64,000 nt of DNA from JAVBNH01 sp031551635 (GCA_031551635.1 JAVBNH010000007.1:1-64000), one strand, 5' to 3'; positions 52,341 through 61,327 are shown, numbered from the stretch's first letter. Made by a program: numbers and translations. The notes: a model not told the origin generated them from the sequence alone.

Positions 52341-52601
52341 ATGAGTGAAGAAAGAAATCTCAGAAAAACGCGTGTAGGCATAGTCGCCAGCGACAAGATG
52401 GATAAGACTGTCGTTGTATCGGTCAAAGACAAGGTACAGCACCCGCTTTATAAGAAAATCATCAACAGAACCATCAGACTTAAGGCTCACGATGAGAATA
52501 ATGAATGCGGCATCGGCGACCGCGTACTGATAATGGAGACACGTCCCCTTTCAAAGGATAAGAGATGGCGTGTGGTCGAAATAATTACGAAAGCTAAGTA
52601 A
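52341..52601 (+). CDS. rpsQ: 30S ribosomal protein S17
   Basis: 86 aa, primary 16S-binding protein with an OB fold. RKTRVGIVASDKMDKTVVVSV and MLIMETRPLSKDKRW-like sequence (VLIMETRPLSKDKRW) are typical. Confidence 0.96.
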   Translation: MSEERNLRKTRVGIVASDKMDKTVVVSVKDKVQHPLYKKIINRTIRLKAHDENNECGIGDRVLIMETRPLSKDKRWRVVEIITKAK

Positions 52602-52615
52602 GGAGGCAGAAAATC

Positions 52616-52984
52616 GTGATACAGCAACAGAGTTTCCTAAAGGTCGCTGACAACACCGGCGCAAAAGAGCTTATGTGTATACGCGTTCTCGGCGGCAGCG
52701 GCAGGAAGTATGCTAATATCGGCGATGTTATCGTTGCCTCGGTCAAAAAGGCTGCACCCGGCGGCGTTGTTAAAAAAGGCGACGTTGTCAAAGCCGTTCT
52801 TGTCAGAACCGCAAAAGGTGTCCGCCGCGACGATGGCACATATATTCGTTTTGATGAAAATGCAGCAGTTATAATCAGGGACGATAAGAATCCCAGAGGC
52901 ACCCGTATCTTCGGGCCGGTAGCGAGAGAGCTTCGTGAGAAAGATTATCTCAAGATTCTCAGCCTTGCTCCCGAAGTGCTGTAA
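52616..52984 (+). CDS. rplN: 50S ribosomal protein L14
   Basis: 122 aa, at the subunit interface. IQQQSFLKVADNTGAKELMC at the N terminus and RIFGPVARELREK near the C terminus identify it. It starts with GTG behind AAGGAGG. Confidence 0.97.
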   Translation: MIQQQSFLKVADNTGAKELMCIRVLGGSGRKYANIGDVIVASVKKAAPGGVVKKGDVVKAVLVRTAKGVRRDDGTYIRFDENAAVIIRDDKNPRGTRIFGPVARELREKDYLKILSLAPEVL

Positions 52985-52998
52985 GGGGGGACTGAATA

Positions 52999-53328
52999 AT
53001 GAGTAATAAAGTTCATGTAAAAACAGGCGATAACGTAGTCATTATCAACGGCAAGGACAGAGGCAAAAAGGGCAAAATCATGCAGGTTAGCCCCGCCGAG
53101 GACAAGGTCATTGTTGAAGGCTGCAATATAGTCACAAAGCACGTCAAGCCCAAGAAAATGGGCGAGCCCGGCGGACTTTTGAAGGCTGAGAGCGCGATGT
53201 ACGCGAGCAAGGTTCAGCTTGTATGCCCTAAGTGCGGCAGACCGACTCGTGTCGGACACACCGTCAACGCCAAGGGCAGGCAGGTTCGTGTGTGCAAAAA
53301 GAGCGGCTGCGGCGCGCAATTTGAATAA
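52999..53328 (+). CDS. rplX: 50S ribosomal protein L24
   Basis: 109 aa with an N-terminal KOW motif (NVVIINGKDRGKKGKI) that starts 50S assembly. The C-terminal ribbon reads CPKCG...VCKKSGCGAQF; the second cysteine pair is spaced C-x4-C in place of the usual C-x2-C. Confidence 0.96.
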   Translation: MSNKVHVKTGDNVVIINGKDRGKKGKIMQVSPAEDKVIVEGCNIVTKHVKPKKMGEPGGLLKAESAMYASKVQLVCPKCGRPTRVGHTVNAKGRQVRVCKKSGCGAQFE

Positions 53329-53348
53329 GGAAAGGAGCAGACGATTAA

Positions 53349-53888
53349 ATGGCAAGACTTAAAGAATTTTATAGAAACGACGTTGCTCCGGCGCTTATGA
53401 AGAAGTTCAGCTATAAGAGCGTTATGCAGATTCCGAAGATTGAAAAAATCGTCATCAACGTTGGCTGCGGCGAAGCCCGTGACAACGCGAAGGTTCTTGA
53501 CGCCGTCATCTCTGACATATCTCAGATTACGGGTCAGAAGCCGATTATCTGCAATGCGAAAAAATCTGTCGCTAACTTCAAGCTGCGCGAGGGCATGCCA
53601 AACGGCGTAAAGGTCACACTCAGAGGCGAAAAGATGTATGAGTTCCTTGACAGGTTCTTCAATCTCGCCCTCCCGAGAGTGCGTGACTTCAGAGGAATCA
53701 ATCCGAACTCTTTTGACGGCAGGGGAAATTACTCCCTGGGCGTAAAAGAGCAGCTTATATTCCCGGAAATCGACTATGACAAAATCGACAAGGTTCGCGG
53801 TATGGACATCTGTATCGTTACAACCGCGGCGAACGACGAAGAGGCCAGAGAGCTTTTGTCTCTCATGGGCGCTCCGTTTATGAGATAG
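53349..53888 (+). CDS. rplE: 50S ribosomal protein L5
   Basis: 179 aa, binds 5S rRNA and contacts P-site tRNA. MQIPKIEKIVINVGCGEA and RGMDICIVTTA are the signatures. Confidence 0.97.
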   Translation: MARLKEFYRNDVAPALMKKFSYKSVMQIPKIEKIVINVGCGEARDNAKVLDAVISDISQITGQKPIICNAKKSVANFKLREGMPNGVKVTLRGEKMYEFLDRFFNLALPRVRDFRGINPNSFDGRGNYSLGVKEQLIFPEIDYDKIDKVRGMDICIVTTAANDEEARELLSLMGAPFMR

Positions 53889-53898
53889 GAGGTAAGTT

Positions 53899-54084
53899 AT
53901 GGCAAAGACATCAATGAAAGTCAGGCAGGCAAGACCCGCCAAATTTTCAACAAGAGAGCACAACCGTTGTAAGATCTGCGGCAGACCTCACTCCTATTTA
54001 CGCAAATACGGCGTTTGCCGTATCTGCTTCCGCGAGCTCGCTCACGCAGGTCAGATTCCCGGTGTCAAGAAATCAAGCTGGTAA
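53899..54084 (+). CDS. rpsN: 30S ribosomal protein S14, zinc-binding type
   Basis: 61 aa, short form with the C-x2-C...C-x2-C zinc site (CKICG and CRICF). This form is typical of Gram-positive bacteria. Confidence 0.96.
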   Translation: MAKTSMKVRQARPAKFSTREHNRCKICGRPHSYLRKYGVCRICFRELAHAGQIPGVKKSSW

Positions 54085-54111
54085 TTAGCTAGTATAAAGG
54101 AGGTTGACGTA

Positions 54112-54510
54112 ATGCAAATCACAGATGCTATAGCTGATATGCTTACAAGAATCAGGAACGCAAGTTCCGCAAAGCATGATACAGTCAGCATTCCCGCTTC
54201 CAATATCAAGAAGGCTATTGCCAAGATTTTGGTTGACGAAGGATATGTTAAAGGCTTTAAAGTCATAGACGACGGCAAGCAGGGCATTATCGAGGTCACA
54301 TTAAAATACGGCGCGAACAAGAGCCCCGTAATCATGGGACTTCGCAGAGTTTCAAAGCCCGGTTTGCGTATCTATTCAAATTGCGAGGATATGCCCAAGG
54401 TCATGAAGGGCCTCGGAATCGCCATACTCTCGACTTCAAAAGGTATAATGACCGACAAGGAAGCCCGCAAAGAAAATGTTGGCGGCGAAATCCTTGCGTA
54501 TGTCTGGTAG
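54112..54510 (+). CDS. rpsH: 30S ribosomal protein S8
   Basis: 132 aa, binds the central domain of 16S rRNA and is the spc-operon regulator in E. coli. TDAIADMLTRIRNA and STSKGIMTDKEARKENVGGE are conserved. Confidence 0.96.
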   Translation: MQITDAIADMLTRIRNASSAKHDTVSIPASNIKKAIAKILVDEGYVKGFKVIDDGKQGIIEVTLKYGANKSPVIMGLRRVSKPGLRIYSNCEDMPKVMKGLGIAILSTSKGIMTDKEARKENVGGEILAYVW

Positions 54511-54523
54511 GAGGTAAAAAGGA

Positions 54524-55069
54524 ATGTCACGAATAGGCAGAAAGCCCATAGTCGTTCCGGCAGGCGTTGATGTCAATGTCAACGGCTCTCTAGTTACCGT
54601 AAAAGGACCCAAAGGTTCTCTTGCCGGAACATTTAACGCTAATATGCAGATTAATCTGGACGCGGGAGTTATAACAATTACCCGTCCGAATGACGAGAAG
54701 GAAAACAGAGCGCTTCACGGTTTGACCCGTTCACTCATATTCAATATGGTTGAGGGCGTCAGCAACGGATTCAAAAAAGAGCTCGACATAAACGGCGTCG
54801 GCTATCGTGCCGCCGTGCAGAATAACGTGCTCAACCTTACAGTCGGTTTTTCACACCCCTGTAATATGACTCCGCCGGAAGGCGTTGTTGTCGAAACACC
54901 CGCCCCGAACAAAATCATAATCTCAGGTTATGATAAGCAGAAGGTCGGTCAGTTCGCTTCAGAAGTTCGCGGAATGCGTCCGCCGGAGCCTTATAAAGGC
55001 AAGGGCATCAAATATTCAACAGAAGTTATCCGCCGCAAAGAAGGTAAAGCCGGTAAGGGCGGCAAGTAA
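54524..55069 (+). CDS. rplF: 50S ribosomal protein L6
   Basis: 181 aa, two-domain protein near the factor-binding site. SRIGRKPIVVPAGV starts it, and the C-terminal RPPEPYKGKGIKY is the family signature. Confidence 0.97.
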   Translation: MSRIGRKPIVVPAGVDVNVNGSLVTVKGPKGSLAGTFNANMQINLDAGVITITRPNDEKENRALHGLTRSLIFNMVEGVSNGFKKELDINGVGYRAAVQNNVLNLTVGFSHPCNMTPPEGVVVETPAPNKIIISGYDKQKVGQFASEVRGMRPPEPYKGKGIKYSTEVIRRKEGKAGKGGK

Positions 55070-55084
55070 AGGAGTGATTAGTAA

Positions 55085-55444
55085 ATGGTATCAAGACCTG
55101 ACAGCAATAAGGCCAGGCTTCACAGGCATAAACGCGTTCGCGCTAAAATTAAAGGCACGGCAGCCTGTCCCCGCCTTAATGTTTTCCGCTCACTTCAGCA
55201 CATTTACGCACAGTTAATAGATGATGTTAGCGGCGTAACCCTTGTATCGGCTTCAACAGTTGAGAAGGATTTCACGAATTACGGCGGAAATAAAGACGCA
55301 GCCAAGGAAGTTGGCAAATTACTCGCAGAACGTGCCGCAAAAAACAATATTACTAATTGTGTTTTTGACCGCGGCGGTTATATTTATCACGGCCGTGTGC
55401 AAAGCCTGGCCGAAGGCGCCCGCGAGGGTGGACTCAAGTTCTAG
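55085..55444 (+). CDS. rplR: 50S ribosomal protein L18
   Basis: 119 aa, 5S rRNA binder. RHKRVRAKIKGTAACPRLNVF (in two parts) and FDRGGYIYHGRVQSLAEGAREGGL are conserved. Confidence 0.96.
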   Translation: MVSRPDSNKARLHRHKRVRAKIKGTAACPRLNVFRSLQHIYAQLIDDVSGVTLVSASTVEKDFTNYGGNKDAAKEVGKLLAERAAKNNITNCVFDRGGYIYHGRVQSLAEGAREGGLKF

Positions 55445-55462
55445 GAAAGGGAGGAAAAAACT

Positions 55463-55969
55463 TTGGCTAAATATGAAGCACAACAGGAAAAGTCTGAATT
55501 TCAAGAAAGAGTTGTCGCGATAAACCGTGTCGCAAAAACCGTCAAGGGCGGTCGTATATTTAAGTTTTCGGCACTTGTCGTAGTCGGCAATGAGCAGGGA
55601 ACCATAGGCTTCGGTCTCGGGAAGTCTCTCGAAGTTCCGGATGCGATCCGCAAGGGTATCGACGACGCCAAGAAGAACCTTGTTAAGATTTCCATGAAGG
55701 GCACAACGATACCTCACGAGGTTATAGGCAAGTTCGGCGCAGGCGTAGTTCTTCTTAAACCCGCCGCTCCCGGAACCGGAGTTATCGCAGGCGGCGCTGT
55801 GCGTGCGGTTGTCGAAACCGCCGGCATCAAGGACATCAGAACAAAAGAGCTGCGTTCAAACAATCCCTGCAACGTCGTTCGCGCAACCATGAACGGGCTA
55901 ATGCAGCTTCGCAATGTCGATGAGGTTGCCCTCATCCGCGGCAAAAGCGAAAAAGAAATTTTAGGATAG
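55463..55969 (+). CDS. rpsE: 30S ribosomal protein S5
   Basis: 168 aa, part of the decoding-fidelity region with S4. VAINRVAKTVKGGRIFKFSALVVVG (in two parts) is the S5 double-stranded-RNA-binding motif. It uses a TTG start with GGGAGG ahead. Confidence 0.95.
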   Translation: MAKYEAQQEKSEFQERVVAINRVAKTVKGGRIFKFSALVVVGNEQGTIGFGLGKSLEVPDAIRKGIDDAKKNLVKISMKGTTIPHEVIGKFGAGVVLLKPAAPGTGVIAGGAVRAVVETAGIKDIRTKELRSNNPCNVVRATMNGLMQLRNVDEVALIRGKSEKEILG

Positions 55970-55982
55970 GAGTGTAGACGAA

Positions 55983-56162
55983 ATGGCAAACCTTAAGGTA
56001 ACTCTCAAGAAGAGTTTAATCGGAAGCAAGAAAGACCAAATTGCCACCGCCCATGCTCTCGGTCTTCGTAAAATTGGGGACAGTTCTATTCAGCCGGGCA
56101 ATCCCCAGACTCAGGGAAAGATTACCAAAATCGGTCATCTTCTCAGTGTCGAAGAGCTTTAA
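55983..56162 (+). CDS. rpmD: 50S ribosomal protein L30
   Basis: 59 aa. MANLKVTLKKSLIGSKKDQ, LGLRKIGDS and GKITKIGHLLSVEE mark L30. AGGAGTG precedes ATG 55983. It lies between rpsE and rplO as expected. Confidence 0.95.
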   Translation: MANLKVTLKKSLIGSKKDQIATAHALGLRKIGDSSIQPGNPQTQGKITKIGHLLSVEEL

Positions 56163-56180
56163 GAAAGGGGATTTGAAATA

Positions 56181-56624
56181 ATGAAACTGCATGAATTATC
56201 ACCGGCACCCGGTTCCAAAAAGGACGTTAAGCGCATCGGACGCGGTCCGGCTTCCGGTCAGGGCAAAACGGCAGGTAAGGGTCATAAAGGTCAAAAAGCC
56301 AGAGCCGGTAAAGGTCCCCGTCCGGGTTTTGAAGGCGGTCAGATGCCTTTGCAGAGGCGTGTTCCCAAAAGAGGCTTTGTAAATATTTTCAGAAAAGAGT
56401 ATTCGATTGTTAATATCGCATCTCTTGAGGAAAGATTTGAAGCGGGCGCGGTTGTTGACGCAGAGTCGTTAAAGGCTGCCGGACTTATAAAGAAAACGCT
56501 TGTCCCTGTAAAGATTTTAGCTCACGGCGATCTCACAAAGAAGCTGACGGTTAAAGTCAATGCTTATTCCGAAGCGGCAAAGGCAAAAATCGAAGCTGCC
56601 GGCGGTAAAGTAGAAGAAGTATAA
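56181..56624 (+). CDS. rplO: 50S ribosomal protein L15
   Basis: 147 aa, late-assembly protein with a Gly-rich N-terminal arm (KRIGRGPASGQGKTAGKGHKG, in part). It directly precedes secY, the standard order. Confidence 0.96.
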   Translation: MKLHELSPAPGSKKDVKRIGRGPASGQGKTAGKGHKGQKARAGKGPRPGFEGGQMPLQRRVPKRGFVNIFRKEYSIVNIASLEERFEAGAVVDAESLKAAGLIKKTLVPVKILAHGDLTKKLTVKVNAYSEAAKAKIEAAGGKVEEV

Positions 56625-56678
56625 TATACATCTATCTTTTCGGCGCCGCCGAAATGTGGAAGGAGCGTGTTAGTCTCT

Positions 56679-58004
56679 ATGTTACAAACAATCGTTAACG
56701 CATGGAAAGTTGCGGATCTGCGCAAAAAAATGCTCTATACCGCAATGATTATCTTAATATTCAGAATCGGCGCTAACATTCCCGTACCTTTTGTAAGCAT
56801 ACCTGCCGGAGGAGCCATCCCCGAAAGCGCGACGGCTTCGTTCCTGCAGTATCTGTCAATGATGACAGGTAACGCGCTGAACTACGGCGCAGTGTTCGCG
56901 ATGTCGATTACACCCTATATTAACGCGTCGATTATTATTCAGCTCTTGACAGTCGCCATACCCTACCTCGAAAGACTGCAAAAAGAGGGCGAAGAAGGCA
57001 AGAAAAAGCTGTCAGCAATCACTAGATATACAGCTATAGGACTTGCTGCCGTTCAGAGTATCGCTTATTTCGTATACCTCAGAAGCGAAAAGATGCTCTC
57101 TGTAAGTCCCGCCACAGGCGAAGCCTACACAGGATTCGCGCTGTTTTTCCAGGCGGCGGTAATCGTCACTATTCTCACAGCCGGCTCGGCGCTGCTTATG
57201 TGGCTCGGCGAGCAGGTCAACGAAAAGGGCATAGGCAACGGTATCTCTATGATACTGTTTGCCGGTATCGTCTCCCGTTTGCTTCCTATGTTTATAGGTT
57301 ATTATGACTATATAAGCAAGGGCGGAATGTGGATTCCGATTATCATTGTTATTGTCCTTATCTCTTTCCTCATGATAGCCTTTATCGTCTGGATGGACGG
57401 TGCTGAGCACAGAATTCCTGTTCAGTACGCAAAGCGTGTTGTCGGGCGCAAGATGTACGGCGGTCAGAGCTCGCATATTCCTCTCAAGGTTAATATGTCA
57501 GGTGTTCTTCCCGTTATCTTCGCCGGTTCGATTCTTTCGATTCCTCCGACACTCGAAATGTTCATGACGATAGACCCCGAAGGGAACTGGAAAAAGTTTT
57601 TTAATCTTTTCTCTCAGGAGTCATGGGTATACGCGGTAGTCTATTTCTTCCTAATCATCTTCTTCGCTTATTTCTATTCGGCAATTCAGTACAACCCGAT
57701 TGAAATGGCGAACAATATCCGTAAGAACAGCGGTGCCATCCCCGGCATCCGCCCCGGCAAACCGACAAGCGATTATATCGCCAAGGTTATGTCAAAAATA
57801 ACTCTTATGGGCGCTCTTCTTTTAAGCGTTGTCGCTCTTAACCCGATTATTCTCGGTCTTATAACAAAAGCCCTGGATCATCCGGTACAGGGACTTCAGA
57901 TGAACGGCACCTCGCTTATCATTATGGTCGGTGTTTCTCTTGAAACAGTGCGCCAGCTTGAGAGCCAGATGATGATGAGACACTATAAAGGCTTCCTAGA
58001 TTAA
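56679..58004 (+). CDS. secY: Protein translocase subunit SecY
   Basis: 441 aa, ten membrane helices, the channel of the Sec translocon. IFRIGANIPVPFV, the plug region, NGISMILFAGI and the cytoplasmic loop RKNSGAIPGIRPGKPT are present. MLQTIVNAWKVADLRKK is the usual start (56679); the SD AGGAG is 13 bp away, a long spacing. GTG 56667 would be too close to it. Confidence 0.95.
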   Translation: MLQTIVNAWKVADLRKKMLYTAMIILIFRIGANIPVPFVSIPAGGAIPESATASFLQYLSMMTGNALNYGAVFAMSITPYINASIIIQLLTVAIPYLERLQKEGEEGKKKLSAITRYTAIGLAAVQSIAYFVYLRSEKMLSVSPATGEAYTGFALFFQAAVIVTILTAGSALLMWLGEQVNEKGIGNGISMILFAGIVSRLLPMFIGYYDYISKGGMWIPIIIVIVLISFLMIAFIVWMDGAEHRIPVQYAKRVVGRKMYGGQSSHIPLKVNMSGVLPVIFAGSILSIPPTLEMFMTIDPEGNWKKFFNLFSQESWVYAVVYFFLIIFFAYFYSAIQYNPIEMANNIRKNSGAIPGIRPGKPTSDYIAKVMSKITLMGALLLSVVALNPIILGLITKALDHPVQGLQMNGTSLIIMVGVSLETVRQLESQMMMRHYKGFLD

Positions 58005-58023
58005 AATTGTTCGGAGACAATGT

Positions 58024-58656
58024 ATGAATTTAATTTTTTTGGGCGCGCCCGGCGCCGGTAAGGGTACTCAGGCGGAGATTGTCAGCGAAAAGTTTGGCAT
58101 CCCCTCAGTCTCAACCGGCAACATCATCAGGGAGGCACTTAAATCAGGCACAGAAATGGGTCTGAAGGCAAAATCCTTCATTGATGACGGCAAGCTCGTT
58201 CCCGACGATGTCGTAATCGGCATTATAAAGGAAAGACTTGCAAAGGATGACTGTAAAAACGGATTTATCCTGGACGGCTTTCCCCGCACGATTCCTCAGG
58301 CGCAAGCACTCGACACAATGGGCGTCATAATTGACAAGGTCATTGATATCGAAGTCTCGGATGAGAGAATTATCGCTCGTATGTCCGGCAGAAGGGTCTG
58401 CTCCTCCTGCGGAAGCTCCTACCATCTCGATTTCAAAAGACCGGCAAATGACGGTGCTTGCGATTCCTGCGGCAGCGAGCTGATTCAGCGCAAGGACGAC
58501 GCCCCTGAAACGGTTCTTGAAAGGCTCACGGTTTATCATAATGAAACCGAGCCGCTAAAGGAATACTACGAGAAAACGGGAAAACTCGTAATAATTGAAG
58601 GTCAGGATGAGGTCGCTGATACGACAAAGCTGACACTGAACGTCCTGAGAGCCTGA
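58024..58656 (+). CDS. adk: Adenylate kinase
   Basis: 210 aa; ATP + AMP to 2 ADP. The P-loop is GAPGAGKGT, followed by DGFPRT. The lid has a zinc site (CSSCG and CDSCG), as in Gram-positive enzymes. Confidence 0.97.
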   Translation: MNLIFLGAPGAGKGTQAEIVSEKFGIPSVSTGNIIREALKSGTEMGLKAKSFIDDGKLVPDDVVIGIIKERLAKDDCKNGFILDGFPRTIPQAQALDTMGVIIDKVIDIEVSDERIIARMSGRRVCSSCGSSYHLDFKRPANDGACDSCGSELIQRKDDAPETVLERLTVYHNETEPLKEYYEKTGKLVIIEGQDEVADTTKLTLNVLRA

Positions 58657-58757
58657 TTATGGCTGAGAGCTTGTCATAAGAGGTGTTTCACCATTTATTG
58701 ACTTGCTAAATCAGAGATGTTGTTTTCACTAAAAGCAAGAAGGGTATGGTCGCAAGC

Positions 58758-59507
58758 ATGATAGTGCTCAAAACACAGCATGAGATTGAGCTTATGCGTG
58801 AAGCCGGCAGAATTGCCGCAGGAGCATTAAAACTCGCAGGCGAAGCTGTTGCTCCCGGTGTGTCAACCTTTGAAATTGACAGACTTGTGAGAAGTTATAT
58901 TGAAAAACGGGGTGCAAAGCCCTCATTCCTAAATTATAACGGCTTCCCGGGCAGTGCATGCATATCGATAAATAACGAGGTCATTCATGGAATCCCGAGC
59001 AAAAAGCGTTTTTTGAAGGAAGGCGACCTGGTCAGTATTGACCTCGGCGCAACACTTGAAGGATATATCGGCGACATGGCGAAAACCTTCGCGGTGGGAG
59101 CGGTTAGTCCGGCGGCTGAAAACCTTTTGAAAACGACCGAGGAAGCACTTTATTTAGGAATTAAAGCTGCTGTCGTCGGTAACCGATTGGGCGATATAGG
59201 CTTTGCGGTTTCACAATATTGCGAGGGCAAGGGCTACGGCGTCGTCAGGGAATACACCGGTCACGGCGTCGGAAGAAAGCTCCATGAGGATCCGTCTATA
59301 CCAAACTACGGCACACCCGGCAGAGGTGTGCGCCTGCTGAGCGGCATGACTATTGCCATTGAGCCAATGATTAATGAGGGAACTGAAAAAATCAATCAGC
59401 AGAGCGACGGTTGGACTGTCGTAACGCGTGACGGCAAGCTTTCGGCACATTTTGAGCATACAATAGCTATTAATGGCACGGAACCTATAATTCTGACGCT
59501 TGAGTAG
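58758..59507 (+). CDS. map: Methionine aminopeptidase, type I
   Basis: 249 aa; removes initiator Met from nascent chains. HGIPSKK, SIDLGA, GDMAKTF, GHGVGRKLHEDP and EPMI provide the His, Asp and Glu ligands of the two-metal site. MIVLKTQHEIELM (58758) is the typical start; ATG 58746 is four codons upstream and overlaps the ribosome site. Confidence 0.95.
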   Translation: MIVLKTQHEIELMREAGRIAAGALKLAGEAVAPGVSTFEIDRLVRSYIEKRGAKPSFLNYNGFPGSACISINNEVIHGIPSKKRFLKEGDLVSIDLGATLEGYIGDMAKTFAVGAVSPAAENLLKTTEEALYLGIKAAVVGNRLGDIGFAVSQYCEGKGYGVVREYTGHGVGRKLHEDPSIPNYGTPGRGVRLLSGMTIAIEPMINEGTEKINQQSDGWTVVTRDGKLSAHFEHTIAINGTEPIILTLE

Positions 59508-59527
59508 CCGCTATATGAGGAATTTCT

Positions 59528-59788
59528 ATGGAAATCAAAACAGGATGTGTTGTGCAGAGTTGCGCCGGGCGTGACAAGGGCAAGTTTCTCTATGTTTGCG
59601 CGAGTGACGATAATTTCGTTTATATCGCTGACGGCAAAGAGAGACGCCTTGAAAGCCCGAAGAAAAAAAATCCGAAGCATCTCAGAGCTACCTCATTAAA
59701 AATCGAAACCACTGCTCTTACAGGCAATCATGCTTTACGAAAAGCATTGAACGCTTTAAGCGTATCGCAGCAAAAAGGAATGATGTAA
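59528..59788 (+). CDS. KOW-domain RNA-binding protein
   Basis: 86 aa. GCVVQSCAGRDKGKFLYV is a KOW motif like that of L14e/L19e-type proteins. The gene is standard between map and infA in many Firmicutes. It is thought to bind RNA or the ribosome; the precise role is not known. It abuts infA (next base after the stop). Confidence 0.88.
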   Translation: MEIKTGCVVQSCAGRDKGKFLYVCASDDNFVYIADGKERRLESPKKKNPKHLRATSLKIETTALTGNHALRKALNALSVSQQKGMM

Positions 59789-60007
59789 ATGTCAAAGCAG
59801 GATATGATTGAAGTTGAAGGCACCGTTGTGGACGCTCTTCCTAACGCGAATTTCAAGGTTGAGCTGGAAAACGGAGCTGTTATTCTCGCTACAATCTCTG
59901 GCAAACTGCGTATGAATTACATCCGCATTCTTCCCGGAGATAAAGTCACAGTTGAAGTTTCTCCATACGACCTCACCAGAGGTAGAATTACATGGAGAAC
60001 CAAATAA
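59789..60007 (+). CDS. infA: Translation initiation factor IF-1
   Basis: 72 aa, an S1-type OB fold that occupies the A site during initiation. MIEVEGTVVDALPNANFKVEL and GKLRMNYIRILPGDKV are the signatures. A heptamer tract starts at the base after its stop. Confidence 0.97.
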   Translation: MSKQDMIEVEGTVVDALPNANFKVELENGAVILATISGKLRMNYIRILPGDKVTVEVSPYDLTRGRITWRTK

Positions 60008-60043
60008 GGAGTTAGGTTTTTAGGCGGTAGGAGTTAGGATTTA
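60008..60043. repeat. Heptamer tract, GGAGTTA x5
   Basis: Units GGAGTTA, GGTTTTTA, GGCGGTA, GGAGTTA, GGATTTA follow the infA stop directly. The GGAGTTA family also occurs at 36094 and 42411. Confidence 0.82.
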
Positions 60044-60084
60044 TATACCGCTTCATGATTAAGCTTCATTTATAAGATTATAAT

Positions 60085-60305
60085 TCAGAGCACAGTAGAC
60101 ATTACTACGGAAAGGCATGGGTATGCGTGAAAAACTTGTTTTTCGCGATGTGGCTTACCTTTCAGGTATAACCAAAATCAGAGCACAGTAGACATTACTA
60201 CGGAAAGGGACAGGTATGCGCGAAAACTTGTTTTTCGCGATGTGGCTTACCTTTCAGGTATAACCAAAATCAGAGCACAGTAGACATTACTACGGAAAGG
60301 CTAGG
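60085..60305 (+). repeat. Tandem 92-93 bp direct repeat (2.4 copies) between infA and rpmJ
   Basis: Copies start TCAGAGCACAGTAGAC at 60085, 60178 and 60270; periods are 93 and 92 bp. Each holds GGAAAGG and an ATG except the third, partial copy, where GGAAAGG leads to rpmJ. A hairpin (CGTGAAAAAC/GTTTTTCGCG, 60126-60147) is kept in copy 2 with a paired change. Micro-ORFs of 22 codons (60123-60191) and 15 codons (60215-60262) start at matching sites; their frames differ by a one-base deletion. Confidence 0.88.
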
Positions 60306-60313
60306 GTACGAAT

Positions 60314-60427
60314 ATGAAAGTCAGACCTTCTGTAAAAAAGATTTGCGAAAAATGCAAAATTATCAAACGCCACGGGAAAGTCATGGTTATCTGTGAAAAT
60401 CCCAAGCACAAACAACGCCAAGGCTGA
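60314..60427 (+). CDS. rpmJ: 50S ribosomal protein L36
   Basis: 37 aa. MKVRPSVKKICEKCK with zinc ligands C11, C14, C27 and H32 is complete. The 306-bp gap to infA is filled with a heptamer tract and the 92-bp tandem repeat. The ribosome site GGAAAGG belongs to the third repeat copy, so the duplications carry the rpmJ translation-start region. Confidence 0.95.
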   Translation: MKVRPSVKKICEKCKIIKRHGKVMVICENPKHKQRQG

Positions 60428-60430
60428 TAA

Positions 60431-60469
60431 CAGGAGACAGGATTCAGGGAATCAGGTTTCAGGTTTAGG
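60431..60469. repeat. Heptamer/octamer tract, CAGGTTT x5
   Basis: Units CAGGAGA, CAGGATT, CAGGGAAT, CAGGTTT, CAGGTTTA begin three bases after the rpmJ stop. Confidence 0.78.
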
Positions 60470-60536
60470 ACTTAAAGGCTTTGCCGTTTTATTAAAAAAC
60501 GAAAAAGCATACCATTAATGGAGGTGCATTTGACAA

Positions 60537-60905
60537 ATGGCACGTATTTCCGGTGTTGACTTACCGAGAGACAAGAGGATCGAAATCGGTCTGACATATA
60601 TTTTCGGTATCGGTCGCAAAACCGCTAATGACATTATTGCAGCAACAGGTATAAATCCCGACACCCGTGTCAAGGATTTAACCGAGGACGACGTTTCAAA
60701 GCTCCGTGAGTATATCGACCACAATGTTAAGGTAGAGGGCGATCTCAGAAGATCAACGGCGTTCGACATCAAAAGACTTATTGAAATCGGCAGTTACCGC
60801 GGAATCAGGCATCGCAAGGGCTTGCCCGTCAGAGGACAGCGCTCAAAGACCAATGCCCGTACCCGCAAGGGACCCAAGAAGACAATCGCTAACAAGAAGA
60901 AGTAA
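60537..60905 (+). CDS. rpsM: 30S ribosomal protein S13
   Basis: 122 aa, head of the 30S, contacts P-site tRNA. ARISGVDLPRDKRIEIGLTYI (in part) and RGIRHRKGLPVRGQRSKTNAR are conserved. Confidence 0.97.
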   Translation: MARISGVDLPRDKRIEIGLTYIFGIGRKTANDIIAATGINPDTRVKDLTEDDVSKLREYIDHNVKVEGDLRRSTAFDIKRLIEIGSYRGIRHRKGLPVRGQRSKTNARTRKGPKKTIANKKK

Positions 60906-60916
60906 GGAGGCAGATT

Positions 60917-61327
60917 ATGGCTACTAAAGGATCACCGGCAAAAAAAGGCGTCGGCACGCGCAAGCGCCGTGAGAAAAAGAATATTGATCGTGGCGCAGCG
61001 CATATTCAGTCCACCTTCAACAACACTATCGTAACAATTACCGACACTCAGGGCAATGCGATTTCATGGGCTTCGGCTGGCGAAATGGGCTTCAGGGGCT
61101 CAAGAAAATCAACCCCCTATGCCGCACAGACAGCCGCCGAAACAGCCGCGAAGGCTGCCATTGAGCATGGTATGAAAACTGTTGAGGTTTATGTTAAGGG
61201 CCCCGGCTCGGGACGTGAAGCCGCTATCAGAGCTTTGCAGACCGCCGGTCTTGAAGTCAGCATGATTAAAGACGTCACACCTATCCCTCATAACGGTTGC
61301 CGCCCGCCCAAGAGAAGGCGCGTATAG
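60917..61327 (+). CDS. rpsK: 30S ribosomal protein S11
   Basis: 136 aa, platform protein near the E site. HIQSTFNNTIVTITD and GCRPPKRRRV are typical. AGGAGG lies 8 bp before the start. Confidence 0.97.
   Translation: MATKGSPAKKGVGTRKRREKKNIDRGAAHIQSTFNNTIVTITDTQGNAISWASAGEMGFRGSRKSTPYAAQTAAETAAKAAIEHGMKTVEVYVKGPGSGREAAIRALQTAGLEVSMIKDVTPIPHNGCRPPKRRRV

Noticed and set aside
53214..53963. Minus-strand 249-codon frame
   Set aside because: Antisense to rplX, rplE and rpsN in the ribosomal operon.
60085..60305. CRISPR-like array
   Set aside because: The 92-bp units are contiguous with no unique spacers and no cas genes are present.
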